64,000 nt of DNA, from positions 22,690,720-22,754,719 of the forward strand of contig NC_135151.1 of assembly GCF_050948215.1 (NCBI RefSeq), read 5' to 3'. This document shows, piece by piece, positions 20,448 to 30,930 of the stretch (position 1 is its first letter; each line of letters opens with the position of its first letter). Source of the DNA: Halictus rubicundus. Taxonomy: Eukaryota; Arthropoda; Insecta; Hymenoptera; Halictidae. The notes under the pieces are model-generated. The model was not told where the DNA came from. It saw only the letters and a list, made by a program, of their open reading frames with translations, and did no database searches. The position numbers and the translations under genes were made by a program.

Positions 20448-22801
20448 ACAGCGCATTCTTCGAAAAGTGTGTCAGCCCTTGAAGTTTGAAATTTTTTTAC
20501 CTACGGTAATTTGTTTACCTACAATGTTCAGATTTCATATATGCATCAAATGTGTAAAACCATTGTCCTGTAAGTAAATTTTTCGATCGAAGTGCTAAGC
20601 GAAAATCAAGTTTGCTTCGCAGCATCCTGCAGCCTTCTTCACGCAGTTTTACAAACCCCCTTAAATAATTATGAATTTACAGCAACACGCGAGACAAAAT
20701 GTTCCACTTCAGTACTAATGCAAATATATTTACAAACTTACAAACTGCAGTGTGCAACATCGTCTAGCAGCTTGTCCACTGATCAGAAAAAAGTGTACTC
20801 AGCGTTCTCCTTCGCGATTATAATTATTGTCACGAGGCGTGCCAGACTGGCAACGGTTTTTGCAGCGAGCAGACGGACCGGAGAAGCGGATTTTTCGCGC
20901 GAAGGAACAGCGACGAGCGCAAGCGATCGGTTCTGCGAGCGGGGACAAACCGGAAACGGGCTCGTCGAGTGGCATTCAGCCGGTCGGGTCTTGTCGACGT
21001 GCTCGAGTCACGGGTGTATAACTTGCTTGTCAATGTTCAGCTACCCGAGTGTCGACGATATCGACGGAGATCGTTCTATCGACACGGCTCGGCGCATACC
21101 TAACGGTTCGACGTTCGCAAGGTGAGTTACACGTGGCCCTCGCTCTCCTCGCGGCAAGATTGAGCACGCTTGTCATCCCGCGGCATAAGATTAAGCGTGG
21201 TTGTCGTTCAAATTTACAGGAAGATCGATATCGAGCGGGAACAATGGTTTTACCAATGCAACCGATATTAAAGCAACGGGCTCCCCTTTAAGCGTCCTCG
21301 GAAAGAGCTCGGAGCGGCGCTGCGCGGCCTCCGTGACATTTGCTCGGGACAGCCGAACGTCTCTCGGCGCATAAACCGGGCCGCGCGCGACTCGCATGAT
21401 TAATCACGGGGACGGATCAGTCATTTTTCACCGGACAGCGAAAAGTTGCGGCCCGGTCCTCGGACGAGGAAGAGTTATCGGTTCCGCGAGGTGGCTGCCG
21501 GTAAAAGCGCGCTTGCCCTTTTCTTCTCCCCTCTTTTTTCCGCGTCCCTTCTTTTTTTCTCGTCCAAGCTCTCACGTCCCGGCGGCGGCGTACACAATGA
21601 TATCGACGGTAATTAGTCTTCATTGTCCGGCGTTCGATTCGATTCTATTCGATTGCCGTCGTCCACCGGTGGAAAAAGTCGAGGAAGGAGGGAACGTCTA
21701 CTCCGGGCAAACACCTGTGTATCCTCTTTCTTCCCGTCGACCCTTTGCTCCTTCTTTTTCAACCCCCTACCAACCGTTCCCTCTTCTCATCCTCTCGGAC
21801 GCCGCCGCCGCTCCGTTGCTCTCCTCCTCGCTTTCTTCTTTCTTCTTTCTTCTTCTTCGTGCGCGGCCGTCCTCCTCGTCCGTGGGTGTAAATCTGTCTC
21901 ACAGATTAAGTCCGAACCCTGAGTTGTATAAATTGAAGCCGATCTCTCTGCCGGGGCCCCGGAGTAGCTACTCGGGCCACTTTATTTTCGTTTATTTGTT
22001 GTCAGCAAACATGCCCGGTCTTCCTCGCTGCACCAACGAACGAACGGCTCGGCGCGGCTCGGCTCGGCTCGGCTCGGAACGGCGCGGCGCTCGCACACGT
22101 TGCCTAACCACCACGCGGAGACCTAACCGATCCACCGACACCGGACCCGGTTCTCTAACCGTGCATGCGACCGTACGCAACGGAACGTGTGCACCAGCTC
22201 TCGCACACAAAGAGACGCGCATGCTTTATTATGCAGGACCGTGCGCGCCAGCGAATCTTTAATACGATGCCCGCTGCGGACGCACGCACACGCCACCGTT
22301 GATTCGCGAATTTTCACCCCGCGCACGCAATTAACGTTCGATCTTCTGAATATTCCAGACAAACATCGACACTGATACTTTTAGCGGCTTGTTCGCGGTT
22401 TCATTCTGTTGCCGTTGCGTTTTGTTGGTGAGTTAGTTGAGATTTATCCGTTTCACTGGGAGTATATTTTTACAAACAATTCTGCTCGGTATAGGCTTGT
22501 TACTTTGTTGCGAGTAATGAGGGATTTATTCCAGCTGCTGATTCTCGAGGACATACCATTCCATTGATTTTTGTTTTACGCTCCGAATTGATAATTTTAT
22601 GTTACGTTTTGGAGAAATATATCCTACCACGAAGAACAGCATTTTCACCATGAAGAGCGTGTAAGAATTCAATGAACCTTCGATGCAGACTTGGAAGATA
22701 CTATCACATTTAGGATTCCTTTGTAGCGATATTATTAAATGGAAATTGACTTTGTATTTCGGTAGTTTGTTTCAATCTTCAAATAGTTGTATCAAGACGC
22801 A
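20448..22801. other. No gene recognised; GC-rich island
   Basis: The 288-codon open frame at 21396-22262 and its neighbours on both strands lie in stop-poor, GC-rich and pyrimidine-rich DNA (many TTC/CTC runs at 21500-21870). Composition is Arg/Ser/Pro/Leu in every frame, so I read them as chance. A CpG-rich promoter or 5' UTR region is possible but not shown. Bases 22046-22078 are a GGCTC tandem run. Confidence 0.4.
22046..22078. repeat. (GGCTC)n imperfect run
   Basis: Five or six GGCTC units with one GGCGC interruption. Confidence 0.8.
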
Positions 22802-23135
22802 TTAACACGTTGGATGCCACGTCATATGTGGGTGACGGAATTATTTGTGCAGGTTTTAAAATGAATGTTTACGTTGATATATTCACTTTGATTTGATATA
22901 TTACGTTGATATATTCACTTTGATTTGATATATTACTAAGATATATTCACTTTGATTTGATATATTACTAATGGTTGATATATTACTAAGCTTGATTAGG
23001 ATCTGTAACATGCAAGACAGTTGGAGGATTACTTAGTATGATACATTTAATTTTTTTCTATTTTTATTTCATTAAATACCTTGCTTTGATTGTATGGAAT
23101 TTTTGGGGTTTCTAGTTCGGCGTTCAAAGTGTTAA
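22802..23135 (+). mobile_element. TTAA miniature element, family 7, copy a, with internal expansion
   Basis: TTAACACGTTGGATGCCACG on the left and GGCGTTCAAAGTG-TTAA on the right. In reverse it matches 28429-28670 closely (GACGGAATTATTTGTGCAGG against GCCGGAATTATTTGTCTAGG; GATTAGGATCTGTAACATGC against GATTAGGGTTTGTAAAATGC). It is about 90 bp longer than that copy because of a 32-bp tandem repeat at 22871-22990. Confidence 0.8.
22871..22990. repeat. 32-bp tandem repeat inside the family 7 element
   Basis: ATTCACTTTGATTTGATATA recurs at 22881, 22913 and 22945 (period 32), followed by a shortened unit. The other family 7 copy has a single unit, so the expansion happened inside this insertion. 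Confidence 0.9.
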
Positions 23136-24466
23136 TCAAGAAATTAGGGAAAATGTTTCGAGCAAGAATCCTCCGCAGACATACTGATTACCAACTCTAT
23201 GTTTCTGACTTTTCGTTCGGGTGCAAAAATCACCTCGGGCCTCGGAAAATAATTACCAATTAATTCGGGACTCTGCGGGGTCGAATTTCATATATACATG
23301 ACAAACGATAACAACGCGTAAAGGACATAATGACTCGTATTATCGTGTGCATTGCTTCGTTTCATAAGCTGTCGCCAGTATAAACATTCGGAAATTTCGA
23401 AACTGTAGTTTATGTTAACGTGCATATATAATTCGAAATTAGTTTCTGATATTTCGAACGGATTAGCATTTCATTGAAAATTAGCATCGATTAACATACA
23501 TGCAAATAACATTTTATTCGGCTTTATGAAACTTATTTGTGCCCGCGCTTTAGGAATGTTGTTCCGACGCGCGGAAAGTGTGCGCGGAAAATACGATGGA
23601 GCGAGTTATGAATATTAACGGTAACCGATGCGACGGTAACGCGAGCCTGTCCATAACTAATACGCGGTTACAAGTGCACTGTAAAAAATTTGTTTAAAAC
23701 CGTCGGGTCACCGAACGTTGCGCAACTAAAAATTTATTCACCGTGCTCCCCTCCCCTCCGCCGCCCCCTCCCCCGCGCGATAGTCACACTATTTCATTTT
23801 TTATTACACCGCATCGGGGCTCCGCGTTATTACTCCCAGATGTAACTGAAAGCCGTGCTCGTTCGCAACACGAGAACGATAGCAACACCAATAACGACGT
23901 ATAAATATCGCGCGCTCTAACCGACAACGTGAAAACGAACAGAGTGCATAAAGGGTTCCAGTGACAGGTGAAAAAATAAGAACCGACCGGCCGGGGGCGA
24001 AATTTGTTCCCTACAATATTATTTCCGAAGAGACGCATTTCACCGACAAATGAAACAAACGAAAACACAACGAACCGGGTAACACAATCCGGGAACACGT
24101 CCTGCCGCTCGAAACGAAAATAATTTACACAAAAGATAAATAGGGGAGGCAGATTAAAATTTTTTCCCGCGGAGCTTCGTTCCCGCGGATATCAGCTTTG
24201 ATAATTCGTCGAGCACGCCCGCCTTCGTGAACACCGTGTCTGTCTATTACTCGCTGTTTCTACTGCCTGACGAATTACTCTACAAAACCTATTAACGCGG
24301 CGCGGTTAGTTTTTGTAAACATGCTGGAAACTGGGGCATCTAGAGATTTAACAATATGCAATTAAAAGTTGATTTTACACTCTATTGAGTTTTCCTTTTC
24401 TGCGGGATTACAGACCACTGCCTCTCCTACCAGGGCAACTCACCTGTTCCACCTACCTTATCCTGA
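23136..24466. other. No gene seen
   Basis: AT-rich with no repeat family that I recognise. A minus-strand frame at 23784-24098 (104 codons) has no recognisable product. Confidence 0.45.
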
Positions 24467-24514
24467 TTTATCCTGGACTTATCCTGACTGGACGTATCCT
24501 GGACTTATCCTGAC
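24467..24514. repeat. 26-bp tandem repeat, about 2 copies
   Basis: TCCTGGACTTATCCTGAC occurs at 24471 and again at 24497, separated by TGGACGTA. Confidence 0.85.
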
Positions 24515-24625
24515 GTCATCTTTTCTTTAATACCACGTTGTTGTTGTTGCTGGAAAGATGTATTCGATAGCATACAATATTATGTCATGGTCGCTGGAAA
24601 GAATATGGTTCTTATTCGTCATCAG

Positions 24626-24812
24626 TAGACTGTGGATTTTATGCGTTTGTGACAAAAATGAGCAAGCACAGTTTAAAGCAGTAGACATATTTAAAAAATT
24701 TAAGAGCACCAGCTTATTGGTTTCAGCTCGATAAAATAATTGACAGCAGAAAGAAAATTTTATTTCGCTCCTGTGTCTTGTAATCAATGCAAATATTTTT
24801 TCCGCAGTCTAG
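24626..24812 (+). mobile_element. TA miniature element, family 6 (TAGACTGCGG ends), copy b
   Basis: Left end TAGACTGTGGATTTTATGCG, right end TTTTTTCCGCAGTCTA. The interior (GTTTGTGACAAAAATGAG, CTCCTGTGTCTTGTAATCAA) matches 43542-43962. Outer TA bases suggest a Tc1/mariner-type target. Non-coding; the minus-strand frame across it is chance. Confidence 0.75.
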
Positions 24813-26301
24813 ATACCAGGTACACATAATTTGGCTGTTGGTCGACAATGTCAACGAATCAAATTATTGTGTTACAAATCAAATTATTGAGTTATATCTA
24901 TCTCCTAAACCAACTGAACACTGGTGCTACTCAAAATATTAAAATATTGAAGATTAAGTGAAACGGGGACGGGAAGGTGGGGGTTCCCGCGCGACGGAGT
25001 CCCTGGACGAGCGCATGTGGCCCCCGTGTATCGAGCATGAGCGCGTTGCCGCGTGATATATCGCCCTGGGAGAAAAACGGCGAGGTCTGGGTGCCGCGGG
25101 GAGCAGCCGAAACACAGTTTACGATTTGGTTGACTACGGAATCGCCTTTACCGGGGTTCGTCGGTCGCCGACACGTTTGTCACCAGATGCACTTCGCGTG
25201 TACGCGCGGCGGCAGCAGCCCGTGCACCGTACTTCCGTTGTCGAGAGCGTAGCTGGATTCCGAATCGCGTGCAGGTCGGAGGAGGATTTTTATTTCCATA
25301 TTTTCGTTGGCGGATCGGCGAACGGGGCGGGACGGTCGGCGCGCAAACGTCGTAAAATCCTTGTAGTTCCCAGTAATGACTCGTCCTTGCGTAACAACAC
25401 GGCAACGCTGGCTCCATGGTCGGGGATTTAGTATTATTCTAACAATCCCTCCGTCCGGTTAGGGGACGCGGAAGAGTCACTTCGCCTCGCACAATATTCC
25501 CCCGGTTTATATCAGAGCAGCGTTCGAGGAACAAATGAAGAGGCAAAGACGCGGATCCTGAACCCCGACCGCGTTTCCTGTATGCCATTTGCATAGCTTA
25601 TAATAAAAACAACAAATCCCCGCAAACCAGCCGCATTCCGGCCCGTTCTCATTCCGCCGGCGGGATCTCCGTCGATGTTAAATTCTCTCGCTTCGACTTT
25701 ACTGCCCTCCCTCCACCCCCCACCTATCCCGTCCTTGTCAGTCCCTTCGGCTCGATTTTGTTTCCGTCCCCGGCGTGTCCTATATTCCAAACTTAGCGTA
25801 TACCCCGCAGCACATTTTTCCTCCCCAATCCCCCCCGCCCCCCCCCCCGCCGGCCCACGACTTTTCACGACCCGCGAACCTTCAATTTCCTCGAAGAAAT
25901 TCGAGGTGATTCAAGGAAAGGCGGTCGCGAGACGCGAAACGACAGCTCGCCTTTTGTGCCGGCATCCACCGCGTCGCCCGGCTGAGTGTTCCTCGTCGAA
26001 AGTCGAATTTCGACCTGTCGCCACGAACAACCAACCAGCTGGGAGCCACGACCACACTTGTTTCACCTCTTCTTTCTTCCTCGTGAAAATCCACGGGAAT
26101 CATGCTCGCTTGATTCGTAAACGAACCGAACGAAATGATGCACACGCTGTTCATTTTCGCTGCAATTTTTAGGTAAGCCATCTCTAATTTTCTGGTCAAT
26201 TGTTTTCACTTTTGTTTTCGAGTTAGGTCTGGGTTCGATTCTATGAAAATCTAGTGATTGCGGAGAAGTGTGCTCGATTGACATAGGCGAAATAATGTAA
26301 A
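24813..26301. other. No gene recognised
   Basis: GC-rich from 24960 to 26160 with chance frames on both strands. C-runs lie at 25829-25849. Confidence 0.45.
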
Positions 26302-26506
26302 CACAGTGAATTCTCGATATATGTCAATAATACGGGTCTTGTCAGCGTCTTGTATCGTCCGAGAGGTCATACCCGTGTTATGTTTACACTCCTCGGCGTC
26401 CGAGGCCTTTCGAGCTTAGTGGCCCCTCATACCCTAGTGGTAGTGGGGACAATACCGCGACGTTTATCGTCCAGGCCTTGGCGACATATACAGAGAAATC
26501 ACTGTA
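26302..26506 (+). mobile_element. pogo-like miniature element, copy 3
   Basis: Starts CACAGTGAATTCTCGATATA and ends ACAGAGAAATCACTGTA. The interior CGACGTTTATCGTCCAGGCC and GGTCATACCCGTGTTATGTT matches copies 1 and 2. Non-coding. Confidence 0.75.
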
Positions 26507-26696
26507 TTGCTTTTCCGTTTTCTATTGCATTTTCGAGATAAGTAGTCTGTCGTCTCGGCAGAGTTTTGTCGAGTTGGGTCTGGATTAGGTTAGGTTTAAT
26601 ATAAATCTAGCGATCAAGTGTCAAAGAACAAGCATTCTTAACACCCCGAGCCAAGTACGAGAAAAATTTAAATTATTTGAGTTAAGTAACACTAGA

Positions 26697-27216
26697 TTTA
26701 CGGGACCCGTCAAAACGACGGGTTCTAATATTTTTAATTTACGGTTATTGAGATTGTGAAGATCCATCTACGTGGAATTACTCAACAAATTGATTTCTTT
26801 GGGTATACAGGGTGGTCCACGCAATTGTTTCAAGTCATAACTCCGTTGTTATTGCATTTACGAAAAAATGATAAAGGAGAAAGATAAATGGTTCGAAGAG
26901 CACTACATCTGTAGGCCTTTAAATTTTTTTTAGATGCAGCAGTGCATGTGCAATTAACAACTGCATCATTTCTTTAAATAGAAATGCATATTTTTTGTTG
27001 CACAGATCGATTCTTCCGTTCATTCTACGTAAAAAATTATTAGGGTACCATGGCAAAAAAATGATTGGATCTCGAGATATTTTCAAAAAATACCACCCTT
27101 GGACCACCCTGTATATTATTTAAAAAATGGCTAAAAACTTGAATAGACACATTCTTTTTATTTTTATAAAGTAACGTAAAATACTCACTTTTAGAGCTCC
27201 GTGAACCTAGTGTTAA
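26697..27216 (+). mobile_element. TTAA miniature element, family 1, copy d, split by another element
   Basis: Left GTAACACTAGATTTACGGGA, right GAGCTCCGTGAACCTAGTGT then TAA. It matches the other family 1 copies up to TTTCTTTGGGTATA (26807) and again from TATATTATTTAAAAAATGG (27112). A 304-bp element lies between. Confidence 0.88.
26808..27111. mobile_element. 304-bp element with CAGGGTGGTCCA ends, nested
   Basis: Perfect 12-bp terminal inverted repeat CAGGGTGGTCCA, flanked by TATA on both sides (26804-26807 and 27112-27115). The empty site is seen in the other family 1 copies, so the borders are exact. Interior is non-coding. I do not know the superfamily, and no other copy occurs in the window. 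Confidence 0.85.
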
Positions 27217-27238
27217 ACAGATTGAAAGGGTGACGGTT

Positions 27239-27460
27239 CTAATTTTGAAGCTGCAATAGTTTCGGTGCTGTAAAGAGTGACTCCAGCCTTGTTAATTCTT
27301 GTGGGACAAAGGCAGAGACAATGCCCGAAGGGAGTAGCGATTCCATGACGTCTCTGGTTGGGAGCACGCGGAAAAGTTCGGGTCGCAATATGCCAGGGAC
27401 GGTCATCGTTTGCCTTTGGTCCGGCCAGCTCATACCGGAGGCTCCGTAATCTGGCAGATT
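27239..27460 (-). CDS. Candidate terminal exon or coding remnant, 73 codons
   Basis: A minus-strand frame is open from 27460 to a TAG at 27239. Its product includes SWPDQRQTMTVPGILRPELF, LPTRDVMESLLPSGIVSAF and a LFTAPKLLQLQ ending. It reads like a globular protein tail. The overlapping longer frame (27213-27569) is instead rich in Arg, Cys and repeated Val and looks like chance. On this strand a pyrimidine-rich tract (the GTCGTC repeat at 27472-27530) precedes CTGCCAG at 27457-27451, a possible splice acceptor just before codons ATT-ACG. An internal ATG lies at 27433. I recognise no family, and the rest of a gene is not visible upstream. It could be chance. Confidence 0.28.
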   Translation of the reverse strand, partial: NLPDYGASGMSWPDQRQTMTVPGILRPELFRVLPTRDVMESLLPSGIVSAFVPQELTRLESLFTAPKLLQLQN

Positions 27461-27471
27461 TTATTTTGCCG

Positions 27472-27530
27472 GCGACGACGGAGACGACGGAGACGACATC
27501 GACGACGACGACGACGACGCCGGCGGACGA
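27472..27530. repeat. Imperfect (GAC)n trinucleotide tract
   Basis: Runs of GAC/GACGGA units, longest GACGACGACGACGACGAC. Confidence 0.85.
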
Positions 27531-28428
27531 CGCCCGGCTTCGACGACAGTTCGCGAACTCATATCTCACGGAGCGTCCGTTCCTGCGGAAACTTCGATAT
27601 CCACCGAATATGGCGTGATCGCGGGTGACTTCGAGCGAGACCGAATTCCCCGCATCCTTCCGCAGGAGCTGCCCGCTCTCTCCTCGATCCTCGATGAAAC
27701 GAGGCGTTTTGTCGGCGATAGTGACCCGGTTCCCGGTTTCTTTCTTGCCTCTTCACCTTCTTTCCTTCCGAGTTACACGCTCCAGAGATTACACGCTACC
27801 TAGCCCCAACCCCTCCATTTTTCCAAACCCCCTGTTTCCGAACCCCCACACAGGCCACGGCCACTCCTGCCACCTCTCTCGATTTAACGAAGAAAAATTG
27901 AAGCTTCGAGTCCGATCGACCGTGATTGCGTCACATGTCTGTCTAATCGCCCCTACGAGACGGGATTATTCTTTCCCTCCGATTGAGCCCCGACTACCTA
28001 GAATCTTTCCCGTGTTCCCTGTTACTCCGTTCAATTTACTCGGCGAACGTCTTCATCCCTGCAACGCCGGAAAGGAAGTTCTATCGACTTGATGGAAAAT
28101 CGTTACCGTCCCCCCCCCCCCCGCTCATGGGAAACCAATTGCCAGGAACCGGTCTAATTTCGAGCGGCTCCGTTGTTTGTTTATAAGCCATTGTTCACGC
28201 CACCGACAATACTCGAGTATTCCTCTCCCTCGATGCACGGTGGAAAATCTACCGACCGAATATCAAAAATTGAAAAGGGAAACAGAGGTGTTCGACATTC
28301 TGACTTGTCCATTGAAATTGAACAACTTGGCAAATAATTGGGAAGGTTTTTTATTCATTCGCTAGAGAACGTAAGTAAATCAGAAACACAAAATCATTTC
28401 CGTACATCTCGATGAAGGTTCGTAATCA
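27531..28428. other. No gene seen
   Basis: Pyrimidine-rich from 27650 to 27860; a 13-base C-run at 28110-28122. Frames are chance-like. Confidence 0.45.
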
Positions 28429-28670
28429 TTAACACTTTGACTGCCAAACTAGAAACCTCAAAAATTCCATAAAATCGAAGTAAGTTATTTGATGAAATAA
28501 AAATTGAAAAAATTAAATATATGATAGTAAGCAGGCCTCCGACTTTCGTGCATTTTACAAACCCTAATCAAACTTGGCACAATGAATATATTAACGTGAA
28601 AATTCCTTTTATAACCTAGACAAATAATTCCGGCACCTACATATGGGTGGCATGGCAGCCAACGTGTTAA
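28429..28670 (-). mobile_element. TTAA miniature element, family 7, copy b
   Basis: TTAA-CACTTTGACTGCC on the left and GGCAGCCAACGTG-TTAA on the right. The reverse complement matches 22802-23135. Its right-hand TTAA (28667-28670) is shared with the next element. Confidence 0.8.
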
Positions 28671-28915
28671 CCCTTTGCACTCGGCGCTATTTTCATCCTA
28701 AAACTAAATTTTTCTTCCGTCTTAGAATATTTTCATTTTATTCATACGAAACTGATTCGATTTCCACATACAATATTTAAATGTTTAGTTATCTATTGAA
28801 TACAAATTTTGTAATGTAACAAATATTTTGTAATATTTTTTGTAATTTCCTTGAAATATTGCCACAACAATTTCTAGTGATGCTTCAGAGTCACCACTCG
28901 AGTGCTAAGGGTTAA
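28667..28915 (+). mobile_element. TTAA miniature element, family 4 (CCCTTTGCACTCG ends), copy a
   Basis: TTAA-CCCTTTGCACTCGGCGC on the left and CGAGTGCTAAGGG-TTAA on the right. The TTAACCCTTTGC start closely resembles piggyBac ends. It matches 43649-43878 and 56477-56714 (AAACTAAATTTTTCTTCCGT, TCACCACTCGAGTGC). Non-coding. Its position suggests insertion at the TTAA bordering the family 7 element. Confidence 0.88.
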
Positions 28916-29100
28916 ATGTTCAAAATCAAATTAGTGAACGCATCGTGAAATGTTCGAAGCACTCTAGTTTTTCAATATACCAAATATTTGGAATTTGATA
29001 CACGAGTACACAAATTTTGATGCTAGCGCTACTCTACGAGGACGAAAGTGGACTTTACCGAATCACGGGGACAGCATTGTCGTACAGAATGATTAATACC

Positions 29101-29210
29101 TCAAAGTTCGTTATTATATTTACATTTTGAGCCATTCCGAATTCCACTTCGGCGAAGTGATGCATTTAAATTGTAATGGCCTGCTGCGCGGCAATTAAAG
29201 CCGCTAATGA
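29101..29210 (-). mobile_element. Non-LTR retrotransposon fragment (second copy of the C-terminal module)
   Basis: The minus strand encodes AAGHYNLNASLRRSGIRNGS followed by KCKYNNEL and a stop. Over the HYN...CKxN stretch it matches the module at 16973-17409 (HYNLAASLARVGIMNDSQCK) at about 14 of 22 positions. The frame continues open to 29328 without obvious similarity. The His and last Cys of the zinc knuckle are missing because of the early stop. No poly(A) tail or target duplication is visible. Confidence 0.55.
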
Positions 29211-29808
29211 ACTCCGGCGAACTGAATTGTATTTTAATTTTAAATGATCCGGGCTCGCTCTGGTCGCCATCGCTCGAGGATGACACGTATAGGGAGCGGT
29301 ACAAAGTTGCGCGCGACACAACTTTCATAAAAGTTGTTCGAGGAAATGATTCGTAGCTTCAACAGCCGGGGAAATACCGGCCGGGTACAAATTACCGCGC
29401 AAGATGTCGCCCCGAATATTCAAAGCAGTTTTATGGGGTAGAACGGGTCTCGTCCGGGCGAGCAACCGGGACGCGAGTGTCTCTTCCCGCTTCAGTTTTA
29501 TAGTTCCCTATACTTTACGTCGCTTATATGTTTATCGCATTGTAGAAACAGGGAAGAAGTCACGAGTAATAACAGTCGGGCAAAGGCGACTTATTTATCG
29601 TTCTCTTTCCCGGGGTTTCGCGAAAGTGGAGAAAGAAGCTTCGGGAACGTACACCGGGGATAGAATACGCTTGAAATATTAAAGGAATCGCGATTCGTCT
29701 GTGTTCCGCCGCGGCACCGGAGTCGCGAACGCAGTAAAATTTATTCAACCGCGTCATCAACTTCTCTGGCGGATCCTGCTTTCGTTCGATCTCGGTCACT
29801 ACTCAATG
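29211..29808. other. No gene recognised
   Basis: A plus-strand frame at 29404-29682 (92 codons) and an overlapping minus-strand frame at 29560-29799 exist; neither has a recognisable product. Confidence 0.4.
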
Positions 29809-29810
29809 TA

Positions 29811-30025
29811 CTAGGTCGTCCCGCAAGTTCGTGCCGTAGATATGTTTATATTATTCACCATTGAAGAGTATTTTAATGAAAAACCGCAGAAATTTTATAG
29901 CGACTGTGTGATGTCTTTGCCAAAAAGGTCAGAAGAGGTTGTGGGATGAAAGGGTGATTACATATTTTATTTTTAGAATTTATATGGTACAAGAGTGAAC
30001 GGCACGAACTTAGGCGACGACCTAA
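29811..30025 (+). mobile_element. mariner internal-deletion derivative (215 bp)
   Basis: Terminal inverted repeats: CTAGGTCGTCCCGCAAGTTC at 29811 and, reading inward from 30025, TTAGGTCGTCGCCTAAGTTC. TA lies outside both ends (29809-29810 and 30026-30027). The interior plus strand encodes EEYFNEKPQKFYSDCVMSLP then KRSEEVV, a decayed mariner transposase C-terminus (YF..KP..FY..GI..LP.RW). Left repeat and C-terminus are adjacent, so about a kilobase including the catalytic core has been deleted. Confidence 0.85.
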
Positions 30026-30523
30026 TATTTAGGAAGACGAAGAAACATGTAGGAATGCTCTTTATAGTAATGGAAATGGCTCAATCCTCGTTTGCAATTC
30101 TCATTTCACAATTAAGCTTAGAAATCTTTCGAGAAATCTTGGTTTTCAACACCAAAACGAAGAAAGTACTACTGACCTAAAATATTTGATTGTAAATGAT
30201 AATAAACCTCCTTTTTGCGCATAGTCAGTATATCACTAAATTTTTATCAATTCCTTAGATACGAATGTAGCAAAAATTGTTTTAAATAATAGTACGGAGA
30301 CTTTTAACTGCGGAGTTTAATTTGCAAAGTCCCTCACGGGAATTAAAATCAAGCAATTACAAGTATACCGTCGAACGCAGGAGAAATGCCGCTATTATAA
30401 ATTTTACGATAAAAGTGAAGCAAAATGGGAAAGAATTACATTTTCATTCGATAAGAAATTAACAATTCTTCAACGTCAAGCGCACCGCGATAGAGATTTG
30501 GTCCGACGTGTATTCAAACGCGC

Positions 30524-30930
30524 TTAAACCATTTGTATCATTAGCGTATACACACTGAATTCCCGATATAAGTCACTGCGAGCCTCGCGTTTAAAGGTCA
30601 CTGGGACTACCCGCACCACCACGCATAGTGACTTTTACATTTCCAGCGTGCACTGTGTATTTCAAATGCAACATTCGGCGAGAACCACAGATTTCGTCTA
30701 AATGTCACTCGCCAGAACCGCGCAAGTGACTTATATCGAGATTTCACTGTATACGCTCAATTTTCCTGGTCACTATCACCGGGACGTATACATACGCTCA
30801 ATTTATTTTTTCTAATAATGCTGAAATACAAAGTTCTTTTACTTGTAGTCAATTTTTGTACTTAAATATAATAAAAAAAAAAAGTTTGAACGCCTTCTTT
30901 TCATATTTCCTTATGATGCAAATGGGTTAA
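30524..30930 (-). mobile_element. TTAA miniature element, family 8 (CCATTTGCATCA ends), copy b, split by a pogo-like element
   Basis: TTAAACCATTTGTATCA on the left, TGATGCAAATGGG-TTAA on the right. It matches 53710-53936 (TACGCTCAATTTTCCTGGTC against TACGCTCAACTTTGTTGGTC; TAATGCTGAAATAC). The match is interrupted at GCGTATA by the insertion at 30549-30752. Confidence 0.82.
30549..30752 (+). mobile_element. Divergent pogo-like element, nested
   Basis: Ends CACACTGAATTCCCGATATA and TATATCGAGATTTCACTGTA are inverted repeats. Interior blocks GGGACTACCCGCACCACCAC and CAGCGTGCACTGTGTATTTC match the element at 18610-19147 in reverse. It sits in the GTATAC of the family 8 host. Confidence 0.75.

Noticed and set aside
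21396..22262. 288-codon open frame, the longest in the window
   Set aside because: It lies in stop-poor, pyrimidine-rich GC-rich DNA with other long frames on both strands. Its composition is Arg/Ser/Pro/Leu with no motif, and it includes translated low-complexity runs.
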